Positions 26,756 through 34,805 of a DNA stretch of 54,182 bases are shown one piece after another. The stretch is from contig DXQT01000017.1 of the NCBI GenBank assembly GCA_019411365.1, positions 1 to 54,182 of the forward strand. Reading direction: 5' to 3'. Numbering within the stretch: the stretch's first letter is position 1; each line of letters begins with the position of its first letter. Under the pieces are notes generated by a model, which worked only from the letters and a program-made list of their open reading frames with translations, made no database searches and was not told the DNA's origin. A program made the position numbers and the translations under genes. Source of the stretch: Roseburia sp. Its GTDB lineage: Bacteria > Bacillota_A > Clostridia > Lachnospirales > Lachnospiraceae.

Positions 26756-26805
26756 GGTTCATTACTTATGTAATTAACCATAGCACTATGGCACTTTGTT
26801 GTCAA
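26756..26805 (-). promoter_or_regulatory. Promoter of the GntR-ABC operon with two overlapping dyads (probable operator)
   Basis: Minus strand: TTGACA (26800-26805), a 17-nt spacer, TATGGT (26777-26782). CCATAG/CTATGG (26778-26783 and 26786-26791) covers the -10 and part of the spacer. GGTTcATTAC/GTAATtaACC (26756-26765 and 26770-26779) covers the start region. Such palindromes suit a dimeric GntR repressor. The assignment to this regulator is inference. Confidence 0.6.
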
Positions 26806-27027
26806 TACATTTTTTCAAGATTGGAATTTTACCGGAGTTTTACTTAGGAACTGCCGATTGCAGGTGGTGCGGATTTTTAGATTGAATTTTATAATTTAGG
26901 TTATGAACAAAATATTGCAGTCTGACATGTTTATGAAAACATGAATGTGAAATGGACGAATCACAAGACATTGAAAATGACTGCATTTAGTCGACACCTC
27001 CTTTATAGGCACTCATCCCATAACCGT
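26806..27027. other. Intergenic stretch without recognisable feature
   Basis: AT-rich sequence between the GntR promoter and the first family B repeat. I see no reading frame, hairpin terminator or promoter of note. Part of it (26895-26930) vaguely echoes the end of the family B repeat and could be an older relic. Confidence 0.4.
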
Positions 27028-27344
27028 GAATTCCATAACGCAAATTGCAGATTCTGTGGTGCTTTCTTAGGGTGTAAAGGGCAGATATAAGCGCCCTCTC
27101 ACAAGTCATTATTATATATGTTGATTAAAAAAAATCGTACAGACAAATATTATGTTTCTGTTCGCTCGGCATTCCGATAAGCCTCTAAAGAGTCTTATCT
27201 CCATAGCTCACAAAGAAAATAATATTTGTCTGTACGATTTTTCTTTTCATTTACACTGTGAATGACTTGTGAAATGCCGCTTATACATGCCCTGCCAACA
27301 CTATGAATTACATCACAAAATCTGCAATTTACGTTATGAAACTC
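27028..27344. repeat. Foldback repeat, family B copy 1 (3' side of the CPBP gene)
   Basis: A 317-bp nearly complete palindrome. Outer arms of about 85 bp (start GAATTCCATAACGCAAATTG, end CAATTTACGTTATGAAACTC) include CAGATTTTGTG, GGGCAnnTATAAGCG and CACAAGTCATT blocks. An inner stem (27133-27153 with 27217-27237) carries ACAGACAAATATTAT. Between them, read on the minus strand, is a conserved core GTGAGCTATGGAG and CGGAATGCCGAGCGAACAG enclosing a 22-nt tip hairpin (27177-27198). No reading frame. A related copy lies at 28340 in the opposite sense. Confidence 0.8.
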
Positions 27345-27417
27345 TTATTTTATAATAAACTTCTACAAACTAAAAATGGACAAGTTCCTTATAGCTTCAC
27401 ATTTTCAAACCGTCATA

Positions 27418-28257
27418 TCAATTTTTCCTGTTCGATTTAATCATAATAAATGCTATGCCAGCAACTATTATGTATCCTATTAACGAAATAACAGACGATT
27501 CAATTCCAAACTCACCACCTGTAATTGCAAAAACTTTTGAATCAAGAACATATGTCATTACAGAATATGGATCCATTTTTTCCCCAATGGCTAATCCGCC
27601 ACCAATGATCACAATGTTCCAGATAGCATGCACTATTCCACTATTCCAAACCGAACCACTCTCTATTGCAATCATTGAAAACATAACGCCTACCATAGTT
27701 CCAGCGATAATGACTAATAAACAACTACCTATCGAAAAATCCTGTCCCAGAACATGTACAATACCAAATAACATTGATGGAACAATTACAGCCACCTTCA
27801 TATTCCATCTTTTCTTCAATGCATTGAGTATAACTCCTCTAAACACCATTTCTTCAACAAATCCAGCCGCTATCCCGGTGAACGCAACCCCTGCACTTAA
27901 AGTATTGAACATCTCATTTCCATTCATATTTGAGGAGACATACTCACCATTGAATATTAAAACATAAATTCCTTTTATAATGCATGGCAATAATATAGCT
28001 ATTAAAATCCATCTTATTTTAATTTCAAATTTAGGCATTCCGAAATCCGAAACAGGTAACTTAACAATCTTGCTAATAAACATTTTCAAAATAAGATATG
28101 TTAAGCCAACATATATAATTCCAGCGATAATATTACAAATTCCATATGGAATCTTTATAATAACAAACACACTTGCAATGACTTGTGCAATAATCTGCGC
28201 AATTATTAAAATAAATATGGCAACAAAAGATATGCCAATTGCTTTTTTTGTACTCAT
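27418..28257 (-). CDS. CPBP family intramembrane glutamic endopeptidase
   Basis: 279 residues, eight or so membrane helices, the size and pattern of CPBP (CaaX protease and bacteriocin-processing) proteins. Motif 1 EEMVFR gives E135, E136 and R140; motif 2 is FGIVH (F164, H168); motif 3 is HAIWN (H210, N214). All key residues are present, so it should be active. Members mature peptides or give self-immunity to bacteriocins; the target here is unknown. The gene is visibly more A/T-rich than its neighbours and is bracketed by two family B repeats, which suggests it was acquired. AGGAG ribosome binding site. Confidence 0.9.
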   Translation of the reverse strand: MSTKKAIGISFVAIFILIIAQIIAQVIASVFVIIKIPYGICNIIAGIIYVGLTYLILKMFISKIVKLPVSDFGMPKFEIKIRWILIAILLPCIIKGIYVLIFNGEYVSSNMNGNEMFNTLSAGVAFTGIAAGFVEEMVFRGVILNALKKRWNMKVAVIVPSMLFGIVHVLGQDFSIGSCLLVIIAGTMVGVMFSMIAIESGSVWNSGIVHAIWNIVIIGGGLAIGEKMDPYSVMTYVLDSKVFAITGGEFGIESSVISLIGYIIVAGIAFIMIKSNRKN

Positions 28258-28339
28258 TTTATTTCTCCTGCTATTATTTAAAAATTAACACCTTTCGAAT
28301 TACCCTATTGATCAATACCATGATTTTTACCATAGCTGG

Positions 28340-28698
28340 GAGTTCCATAACGCAACTTGCAGATTTTGTGGTGTGCTTCGTAGCATTGATTGGGCATGTA
28401 TAAGCGTCCTCTCACAAGTCATCCATAACGTAACTGAAAGAAAAACGGTGCAGACAAATATGATTTCCTTTGTGAGCCATGGAGCTGGGATTCTAACAAT
28501 CATGGAAGCTTCAGCTGAACATGATTGTTGATCAGAAGCCCAGCGGAATGCCCGGCGAACAGGAACATCATATTTGTCTGTACCGTTTTTCTTTTCATAA
28601 ACCTATAAAATCAAGACTTGTGAGAGGACGCTTATATCTGCCCCTTCACCCCCTGAGAAAGCACCACAAAATCTGCGACACTACGGTAAGTCAAACTC
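28340..28698. repeat. Foldback repeat, family B copy 2 (5' side of the CPBP gene)
   Basis: 359 bp with long inverted arms (start GAGTTCCATAACGCAACTTG; end CTACGGTAAGTCAAACTC) sharing CAGATTTTGTGGTG, TATAAGCG and CTCACAAGTC with copy 1. The inner stem around CAGACAAATAT/ATATTTGTCTG spans 28443-28587. The core reads GTGAGCCATGGAG, then CGGAATGCCCGGCGAACAG, on the plus strand, around a 59-nt tip hairpin (28485-28543). It fills most of the minE to CPBP gap and ends 12 nt before the minE stop, so it may also end the min transcript. Confidence 0.8.
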
Positions 28699-28710
28699 CG
28701 GTTATAAATC

Positions 28711-28992
28711 TTAGCGTTTATCCGGTTTATGCTTCATATCCTTAATCGGGATATTTGCAAATAATGCTGGAACCATACCATTATTGGAGTCAGATTCTGT
28801 CTCTGTGATCTTCACATCCAACGCATCTGCATCAATGTCCATGTACTTGGAAATTACCTGAATAATATCCCGTTTGATCATTTCCATCATCTCAGGAGAG
28901 CAGTTGGCACGGTCAGATACAAGTAAAAGTTTCAAACGATCCTTTGCAACGTCACCAGAACTTTTCTTTTTGAACAAATCCATTAAACCCAT
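28711..28992 (-). CDS. minE: Cell division topological specificity factor MinE
   Basis: 93 residues. The N-terminal amphipathic membrane anchor (MGLMDLFKKK) is followed by the anti-MinCD segment (AKDRLKLLLVSDRANCSPEM) and the topological-specificity domain (IIQVISKYMDIDADALDVKI). It stimulates MinD ATPase and sets the Min oscillation that keeps the septum at mid-cell. Third gene of minC-minD-minE, 17 nt after minD. Confidence 0.95.
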   Translation of the reverse strand: MGLMDLFKKKSSGDVAKDRLKLLLVSDRANCSPEMMEMIKRDIIQVISKYMDIDADALDVKITETESDSNNGMVPALFANIPIKDMKHKPDKR

Positions 28993-29009
28993 GTGGCTTC
29001 TCCCCCCCC

Positions 29010-29801
29010 TTAGTTTTTCTTAAATAAATCCATTAATTTTCCAAATACACCCTGTTTTACTTCCAAGTCTAAAAATGGAACCTCTTCTCCTATAATACGT
29101 CTGCTGATATTGGCATATGCTTTTCCTGCAAGACAGTCAGAACCAACCAATGGTTCACCCTGGTTTGTAGAAACAACGATATGTTCATCATCCGGCACTG
29201 CACCGATCAGATTGACTGCAAGGATATCCGTAACATCTTCTACCTTCATCATATCTCCACGTTTTACCATATCCATTCTCAGACGGTTTACGATAAGGTC
29301 GATACGTTTCATCTCATTTGCTTCCAGCAAGCCAACAATTCTGTCTGCATCACGGATTGCAGACACCTCAGGTGTTGTGACAACCAATGCTCTGTCCGCG
29401 CCTGCAATGGCATTCTTAAATCCCTGCTCGATTCCAGCCGGGCAGTCAAGTAAAATATAATCAAATTCTTTTCTCAGTTCATCGATCAGCTCTACCATCT
29501 GCTCCGGTGTCACGGCATCCTTATCTCTTGTCTGCGCGGATGGTAACAGACATAATTCAGGATACTTTTTATCCTTGATGAGTGCCTGTTTCAAACGACA
29601 TTTGCCCTCGATAACATCAACCAGATTGTATACAATACGGTTCTCTAATCCCATGACAACGTCTAAGTTACGAAGACCGATATCAGTATCGATCATTACT
29701 ACCTTTTTATTCAACTGTGCAAGACCTGTTCCTACATTTGCTGTTGTAGTTGTCTTACCTACTCCACCCTTTCCGGATGTGATTACAATAACTTCGCTCA
29801 T
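29010..29801 (-). CDS. minD: Septum site-determining protein MinD
   Basis: 263-residue membrane-binding ATPase of the ParA/MinD family. Deviant Walker A GKGGVGKTT (10-18, with K11 and K16), switch regions DTDIGLRNLD and LLDCPAGIEQG. The C-terminal amphipathic helix FGKLMDLFKKN anchors the ATP form to the membrane. The ATG at 29799-29801 has AGGAGG just upstream and gives MSEVIVITSG; the eight-codon longer reading is not supported. Confidence 0.97.
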   Translation of the reverse strand: MSEVIVITSGKGGVGKTTTTANVGTGLAQLNKKVVMIDTDIGLRNLDVVMGLENRIVYNLVDVIEGKCRLKQALIKDKKYPELCLLPSAQTRDKDAVTPEQMVELIDELRKEFDYILLDCPAGIEQGFKNAIAGADRALVVTTPEVSAIRDADRIVGLLEANEMKRIDLIVNRLRMDMVKRGDMMKVEDVTDILAVNLIGAVPDDEHIVVSTNQGEPLVGSDCLAGKAYANISRRIIGEEVPFLDLEVKQGVFGKLMDLFKKN

Positions 29802-29826
29802 GATTTCCTCCTGTGCATTTCGCATT

Positions 29827-30531
29827 TTACATTCTGTTTAAAATATCTTTTGTGACCGGCTCAATATAAATATTGCCATCCCTCGCCACTGCGATCTGGG
29901 ACTCTGCGGTCTGAACTTTTTCACGTCTCAACAGATGTTTTCTCGTTTTTTCTTTATCCGGGCTCTTGGCGATCAGATCACCGATCTGAATCTGGATTGG
30001 GTTCATATCAAGCGCAAAAATAAAACAATTGCGGTCGCCAGCGCTGCCCGCATGTGCATTTCCTTTCAACGCTCCAAGAATGACGATATTCCCCTGCGAG
30101 ATAATCTTCGCGCCAGGATTCACATCCCCGATAATGGTTACGCTGGATTCACTTTCGATAACCTGTCCGGAACGCAAAGTTCCTCTGTAAAAATCTCCGG
30201 AACCAGTGTTTGCATTCATAAACTGCTGCTGTACTGCCTGATAGTACTCAATCTGCTGTTTCATGACTGCTTCCTGTTCACTGCCATTTTGTACGATGCA
30301 TAAAATCTGAATCGTCGTATTCTCTGTGATTGCCTCGATAATACGGTTTTCTTCCTCTTCCGAAAGCTTCCTTCCCTCAAAAGAAATGGCTAATTCAGCA
30401 TTTTTAAAGAATTTTTCTGATGCCTTGAACTTCTCAATAACATCCTTTAACAATTCCACAAACGGTATATTCGGATCCAGCACCAGATTAATACCATATT
30501 TGTTGCTTTTAATCATTACAGATTGTGACAT
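29827..30531 (-). CDS. minC: Septum site-determining protein MinC
   Basis: 234-residue FtsZ polymerisation inhibitor. The N-terminal domain (IKSNKYGINLVLDPNIPFVE) binds FtsZ; the C-terminal beta-helix holds the MinD-contact sequence SVTIIGDVNPGAKIISQGNI and AHAGSAGD. The start at 30529-30531 follows GGGAGAATTAC. First gene of minCDE. Its promoter lies at 30629-30656. Confidence 0.93.
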   Translation of the reverse strand: MSQSVMIKSNKYGINLVLDPNIPFVELLKDVIEKFKASEKFFKNAELAISFEGRKLSEEEENRIIEAITENTTIQILCIVQNGSEQEAVMKQQIEYYQAVQQQFMNANTGSGDFYRGTLRSGQVIESESSVTIIGDVNPGAKIISQGNIVILGALKGNAHAGSAGDRNCFIFALDMNPIQIQIGDLIAKSPDKEKTRKHLLRREKVQTAESQIAVARDGNIYIEPVTKDILNRM

Positions 30532-30628
30532 GTAATTCTCCCTGCTTTTTGGAAAAACTGTTTCCGGAATCATTTTTCCAGTCTGGTTTTCCTGAAATTC
30601 ATTCCAAAGCTGGAATGTACCAACTGTA

Positions 30629-30656
30629 ATTATACCCGATTGGGGCAAATATGCAA
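30629..30656 (-). promoter_or_regulatory. Promoter of minCDE
   Basis: Minus strand: TTGCAT (30651-30656), a 16-nt spacer, TATAAT (30629-30634). The early leader contains the inverted repeat CATTCCA/TGGAATG (30599-30616). The rest of the 311-bp gap to purD holds the purD terminator. Confidence 0.75.
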
Positions 30657-30736
30657 TGTTTTTTCGCAATTATTCCATGTCTTTCTTTTCTGAATCTAAT
30701 AGAATTCAGACTTTGCGGAATTTCCATTACTATAAG

Positions 30737-30824
30737 CAAAAAAACCGCTCAGACCTTTTCCAGCGTTTTCAAATCATAAGAACTCCATCTGACTTTCCGA
30801 AAACCGATGCATCCGGTCTGAACG
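30737..30824 (-). terminator. Terminator after purD
   Basis: CCGCTCAGACC (30745-30755) pairs with GGTCTGAACG (30815-30824) with a long, partly paired loop; on the minus strand it is followed by GGTTTTTTTGC. It lies about 20 nt past the purD stop. Confidence 0.7.
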
Positions 30825-30843
30825 ATTTTAAATTCAAAAAATA

Positions 30844-32118
30844 TTACGCCTCGTCAATTGCTTTTCCAATATCATGGCGCATGTATTTATTGGCGAAGTT
30901 TACCCACTCGGTTGCCTCGTAGGCTTTTTTTCTCGCTTCTTTTAAATCGGCTCCTGTCGCTGTGATTCCAAGAACACGTCCGCCGTTGGTCACAATCTTT
31001 CCTGCCTCATTGAATTTTGTTCCGGCATGGAAACAGAAGTAATCCTCTTTTCCCTCAAACTTCTCAAGTCCGGTGATTTCAAATCCTTTTTCATAAGCCA
31101 CCGGATAACCGTCAGATGCAAGCACAACGCAGACTGCCGCATTATCTTCAAACTGAAGATCGATCGTATCTAATTTGCCATCTACACAGGCTTCCATCAC
31201 ATCAATGATGTCATTTTTCATTCTTGGAAGAACAACCTGTGCTTCCGGATCGCCAAATCTGGCATTATACTCTAACACTCTCGGTCCGTCTGCTGTCAGC
31301 ATCAGTCCAAAGAAAATAACACCTGTAAATGGTCTGCCCTCTGCCGCCATTGCATCGACTGTTGCCTGATAAATATATTTTTTACAGAACTCATCCACTT
31401 CTTTTGTATAGAATGGGCTTGGAGAAAAGTTTCCCATTCCTCCGGTATTTAAGCCCTGATCGCCGTCTTTTGCACGTTTGTGATCCTGTGCGGAGGACAT
31501 GATCTTAATGGTCTTTCCATCCACAAAAGATAAAACGGACACTTCACGTCCGGTCATAAACTCTTCGATGACCATGGTATTTCCGGCTGTTCCGAACTTC
31601 TTATCCTCCATGATCTCTTTGACACCGGCTTTTGCTTCCTCTAATGTATTGCAAATTAAAACGCCTTTTCCGAGCGCCAGTCCGTCCGCTTTTAAAACAA
31701 TCGGCATTTTTGCTGTCTCCAGATAAGCAAGTGCCGCCTGCGGATCAGTAAAGTTCTCGTATGCTGCGGTCGGAATGTTGTATTTTTTCATAAGGTCTTT
31801 GGAAAATGCCTTGGAACCCTCTAAGATTGCCGCATTTTTTCTCGGACCGAATACTTTAAGTCCCTCTGCCTCAAATACGTCCACAATTCCGCCAACTAAC
31901 GGATCATCCATTCCAACGATCGTGAAATCAATTTCTTTTTCTTTTGCAAAAGCAACTAATTTATCAAATTCCATCGCACCGATCGGCACACACTCTGCAA
32001 GTGCTGCAATTCCGGCATTACCCGGTGCACAGTAGATTTTATCTACACGCGGACTTTTTGCAACGCTGGTGCAGATCGCATGTTCACGGCCGCCACTTCC
32101 TACTATTAATACTTTCAT
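30844..32118 (-). CDS. purD: Phosphoribosylamine--glycine ligase
   Basis: ATP-grasp enzyme of step 2 of purine synthesis. 424 residues. N-terminal GSGGREHAICTSVAKSP, ATP-grasp elements KADGLALGKGV and EEFMTGREVSVLSF, and catalytic Asp/Glu in EYNARFGDPEAQVVLPR. Last gene of the purEMND row. AAGGAG ribosome binding site. Confidence 0.97.
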   Translation of the reverse strand: MKVLIVGSGGREHAICTSVAKSPRVDKIYCAPGNAGIAALAECVPIGAMEFDKLVAFAKEKEIDFTIVGMDDPLVGGIVDVFEAEGLKVFGPRKNAAILEGSKAFSKDLMKKYNIPTAAYENFTDPQAALAYLETAKMPIVLKADGLALGKGVLICNTLEEAKAGVKEIMEDKKFGTAGNTMVIEEFMTGREVSVLSFVDGKTIKIMSSAQDHKRAKDGDQGLNTGGMGNFSPSPFYTKEVDEFCKKYIYQATVDAMAAEGRPFTGVIFFGLMLTADGPRVLEYNARFGDPEAQVVLPRMKNDIIDVMEACVDGKLDTIDLQFEDNAAVCVVLASDGYPVAYEKGFEITGLEKFEGKEDYFCFHAGTKFNEAGKIVTNGGRVLGITATGADLKEARKKAYEATEWVNFANKYMRHDIGKAIDEA

Positions 32119-32146
32119 GCGGATTCTCCTTCTCTATGAAATATTG

Positions 32147-32170
32147 GCGAAACTCTTCTTTCGGTTTCGC
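32147..32170. repeat. Short hairpin resembling paired family A repeat ends
   Basis: GCGAAAC (32147-32153) and GTTTCGC (32164-32170), 10-nt loop, in the 54-bp gap between purN and purD. The arms equal the terminal GCGAAACTC of the family A foldback repeat, and the left side continues TC as there. It may be an internally deleted relic or just a local hairpin. Confidence 0.4.
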
Positions 32171-32172
32171 TA

Positions 32173-32805
32173 TTACTTATTCTCGTCAATTCGGACTCTG
32201 CCATCTACGACAGAGACTTTTCCGTTTGCGATCAGGTCGATCGCCTTCGGCATGATGATCCACTCCGCCTGCTCCATGACACGTCTCTGCAGGATTTCCG
32301 GTGTATCATCCTGCTCTACTTCCACTGCCTTCTGTAAAATGATAGGACCTGTGTCTGTTCCTTCATCTACAAAGTGTACCGTTGCTCCGGTCACTTTTAC
32401 ACCGCGGGATAGCACACCCTCATGGACTTTCAGTCCGTAATAACCGGTTCCGCAGAAAGATGGGATCAGGGATGGATGGATATTGATGATACGGTTTCTG
32501 TATTTTTCGATCATCTGCTTCGGGATCACAACCAAAAATCCCGCAAGAACTATTAAATCCGGTTGGCAGTCATCTAATTTTTCCAGAAATGCTTTGTTGA
32601 ACGCATCTCTTGTCCCATAGTCCTTCGGAGAAATGCAAAGAGCCTCGATCCCATGATTTTTCGCACGTTCTAAAGCGTATGCATTTTTGTTGTTGCTGAT
32701 CACAACTTCCACTTTTGCATTGGTGATCGTCCCATTGTCTATTGCATCTAAAATTGCCTGAAGGTTCGTACCACCGCCGGATACTAAAACTGCAACTTTT
32801 AGCAT
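32173..32805 (-). CDS. purN: Phosphoribosylglycinamide formyltransferase
   Basis: Folate-dependent transfer of a formyl group to GAR, purine step 3. 210 residues. [16 protein letters not shown] binds phosphate; catalytic Asn and His in [13 protein letters not shown]; catalytic Asp in DEGTDTGPI. The start overlaps the end of purM by 7 nt, a sign of translational coupling. Confidence 0.96.
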   Translation of the reverse strand: MLKVAVLVSGGGTNLQAILDAIDNGTITNAKVEVVISNNKNAYALERAKNHGIEALCISPKDYGTRDAFNKAFLEKLDDCQPDLIVLAGFLVVIPKQMIEKYRNRIINIHPSLIPSFCGTGYYGLKVHEGVLSRGVKVTGATVHFVDEGTDTGPIILQKAVEVEQDDTPEILQRRVMEQAEWIIMPKAIDLIANGKVSVVDGRVRIDENK

Positions 32806-33824
32806 AAAGTTACTCCTTTTTCGCCGTCTTTGATCTCACCAATCACATATGGGGTGTCTCCGGCTGCACGCATTGCTTCCATAGTTTTCTCCACATCCGC
32901 AGGATCAACCGCAACGATCATTCCAATACCCATGTTGTAAGTATTGTACATCATGTGCTCCTCAACATTTCCCTCTCTCTCCATCATTTTAAAGATAGCC
33001 GGTACTTCATAGCTGTCTTTTTTGATGACTGCATGTTTGCCTTCCGGTAACATTCTAGGAACGTTCTCATAGAAACCGCCACCTGTGATATGGCTGCACG
33101 CCTTGACCCGAACACCTGCTTCTTTCACGTTTTTCAAAGCCTTGACATAAATTCTTGTCGGTGCAAGCAATGCTTCGCCCAATGTCTTACCGAGTTCCTC
33201 GTGATATGTATTTAATGTCTCTTTGTCCATTTTAAAGATTTTTCTGACAAGGGAAAAGCCGTTGGAATGTACGCCTGTGGAAGCCATACCGATCAGCACG
33301 TCACCAGCCTTTAAGTTCTCTCCTGTAATGATGTCTTTTTTATCTACCACACCTACAGTAAATCCAGCAAGATCGTATTCATCTTCCGGCATCAGTCCCG
33401 GATGTTCTGCTGTCTCGCCACCGATCAGAGCACAGCCGGACTGCTTACAGCCCTCTGCCACACCGCTTACGATCGTTGCGATTTTTTCCGGGTAGTTTTT
33501 GCCACATGCGATATAATCTAAGAAAAATAATGGTTCACCGCCTGCGCAGGCAACGTCATTGACACACATTGCAACACAGTCGATACCGATCGTATCATGC
33601 TTGTCCAGAAGAAATGCCAATTTTACTTTTGTTCCACATCCGTCTGTACCGGATAAAAGTACCGGCTCCTCCATTCCCTTGACTGCTTCCATGGAGAAAG
33701 CACCGGAAAATCCACCGAGTCCGCCTAACACTTCCGGACGCATGGTTTCCTTTACATATTTTTTCATTAATTCCACTGATTCATATCCAGCCTCAATATC
33801 TACACCTGCGTTCTTGTAATCCAT
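32799..33824 (-). CDS. purM: Phosphoribosylformylglycinamidine cyclo-ligase (AIR synthetase)
   Basis: PurM/SelD superfamily enzyme making AIR, purine step 5. 341 residues, standard length. Landmarks: [29 protein letters not shown] (metal/ATP loop), [10 protein letters not shown], and [18 protein letters not shown]. It sits 15 nt after purE and overlaps purN. Confidence 0.97.
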   Translation of the reverse strand: MDYKNAGVDIEAGYESVELMKKYVKETMRPEVLGGLGGFSGAFSMEAVKGMEEPVLLSGTDGCGTKVKLAFLLDKHDTIGIDCVAMCVNDVACAGGEPLFFLDYIACGKNYPEKIATIVSGVAEGCKQSGCALIGGETAEHPGLMPEDEYDLAGFTVGVVDKKDIITGENLKAGDVLIGMASTGVHSNGFSLVRKIFKMDKETLNTYHEELGKTLGEALLAPTRIYVKALKNVKEAGVRVKACSHITGGGFYENVPRMLPEGKHAVIKKDSYEVPAIFKMMEREGNVEEHMMYNTYNMGIGMIVAVDPADVEKTMEAMRAAGDTPYVIGEIKDGEKGVTLC

Positions 33825-33839
33825 TTTTTCTCTCCTTTT

Positions 33840-34340
33840 TTAGTAGTTCTTGTATCCAACTTCCTGTAATCTTGCATCTTTTGCCTGAACCTGCTCCTTC
33901 ATATCTTTAGAGTAGGCTTTCAGTCTCTCTAACAAAGCTTCGTCTGAAGTTGCAAGGATTTTAGCTGCAAGAAGTCCTGCATTTGCTCCACCGTTGATTG
34001 CTACAGTTGCTACCGGAATACCGGATGGCATCTGCACGATGGAATATAAGGAATCTCTTCCTCCTAAGGAAGTGGTATGCATTGGAATACCAATGACTGG
34101 CATTGGGAAAATTGCTGCGCACATACCTGGAAGATGTGCCGCCATTCCTGCTCCGGCAATGATGACTTTAAAACCTTTGCTCTCAGCCGATTTTGCATAC
34201 TCAAAGAAAACATCCGGTTCACGGTGTGCTGAGATGATCGTCATCTCGTAATCGATTCCTAATTTTTCTAATATATCTGCTGCTTTTGCCATCACCGGCA
34301 TATCTGAGTCACTGCCCATTACAATACCAACTTTTGCCAT
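33840..34340 (-). CDS. purE: N5-carboxyaminoimidazole ribonucleotide mutase (class I)
   Basis: 166 residues. Phosphate-binding MGSDSDMPVM at 8-17, SAHREPD with the catalytic His, GAGMAAHLPGM and a TTSLGGRDSLYSIVQMP core. First gene of purEMND. AGGAG precedes the ATG. A family A foldback repeat begins 32 nt upstream, inside the transcribed leader. Confidence 0.97.
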   Translation of the reverse strand: MAKVGIVMGSDSDMPVMAKAADILEKLGIDYEMTIISAHREPDVFFEYAKSAESKGFKVIIAGAGMAAHLPGMCAAIFPMPVIGIPMHTTSLGGRDSLYSIVQMPSGIPVATVAINGGANAGLLAAKILATSDEALLERLKAYSKDMKEQVQAKDARLQEVGYKNY

Positions 34341-34372
34341 GATATTCGTCTCCTTTTCTTATCGTCATTACT

Positions 34373-34596
34373 TAGGCGTTTGCGAAACTCATCCTACTCT
34401 TCTTTCAATTGTTCAAAATTAACAAAATTTTCGAAAACACGCTCTCGCTACGTGTCGCTGGTAACGGTACTAAGAAGCCAGTCACGATTGACATCGTACC
34501 TGCCTTCTAAGTACCGACCGCTCCCCAGTGTTTTCTCAAGCTTTTGTTAATTTTTCACAATTCAATTTAGATTTTCATGAGTTTCGCAATTGTCTA
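34373..34596. repeat. MITE-like foldback repeat, family A copy 2 (purE leader)
   Basis: 224 bp. Ends TAGGCGTTTGCGAAACTCAT and its inverse, ATGAGTTTCGCAATTGTCTA (15 of 20 matched). Flanked by TCGTCATTACT (34362-34372) and TCGTCATTATT (34597-34607), a nearly exact 11-bp target duplication. The interior is a long imperfect palindrome: GGTACTAAGAAG faces CTTCTAAGTACC, and TTAACAAAATTTTCGAAAAC faces GTTTTCTCAAGCTTTTGTTA. Positioned between the purE promoter and start codon. Confidence 0.88.
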
Positions 34597-34623
34597 TCGT
34601 CATTATTTTTCTCTCTTGCGCTC

Positions 34624-34653
34624 ATTATAATACATCTTAATTAAGAAGTCCAA
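34624..34653 (-). promoter_or_regulatory. Promoter of purEMND (with a second possible promoter upstream)
   Basis: Minus strand: TTGGAC (34648-34653), an 18-nt spacer, TATAAT (34624-34629). About 80 nt further up is TTGACA (34728-34733), a 16-nt spacer, TGTAAT (34706-34711). No purine riboswitch or PurR-box was recognised in the 465-bp gap. Confidence 0.65.
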
Positions 34654-34733
34654 TTAATAATTGTTATTTGTTTTATTAAATGTATTTATATATTGTTGTG
34701 ATCTTATTACATAATTATCAACTGTTTTGTCAA

Positions 34734-34791
34734 ATATAAAAATTCCGGACACCGTCAAATAATCCTATTATTTTGGCAGTATCCAGAATTT
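34734..34791 (-). terminator. Terminator after the M29 aminopeptidase gene
   Basis: AAATTCCGGA (34740-34749) pairs with TCCAGAATTT (34782-34791) with one mismatch. An inner partly paired section contains CACCGTCAAAT and ATTTTGGCAGT. On the minus strand the tail is TTTTTATATT. Confidence 0.7.
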
Positions 34792-34805
34792 TATATTTTT
34801 CCCGT

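Noticed and set aside
27028..28698. CRISPR array or integron attC-like sites for the repeats around the CPBP gene
   Set aside because: Only two copies over 1 kb apart, no regular spacers, no cas or integrase gene, and no attC-type end motifs.
34341..34805. Purine riboswitch before purE
   Set aside because: No guanine/adenine aptamer pattern found; the structured part is the foldback repeat.
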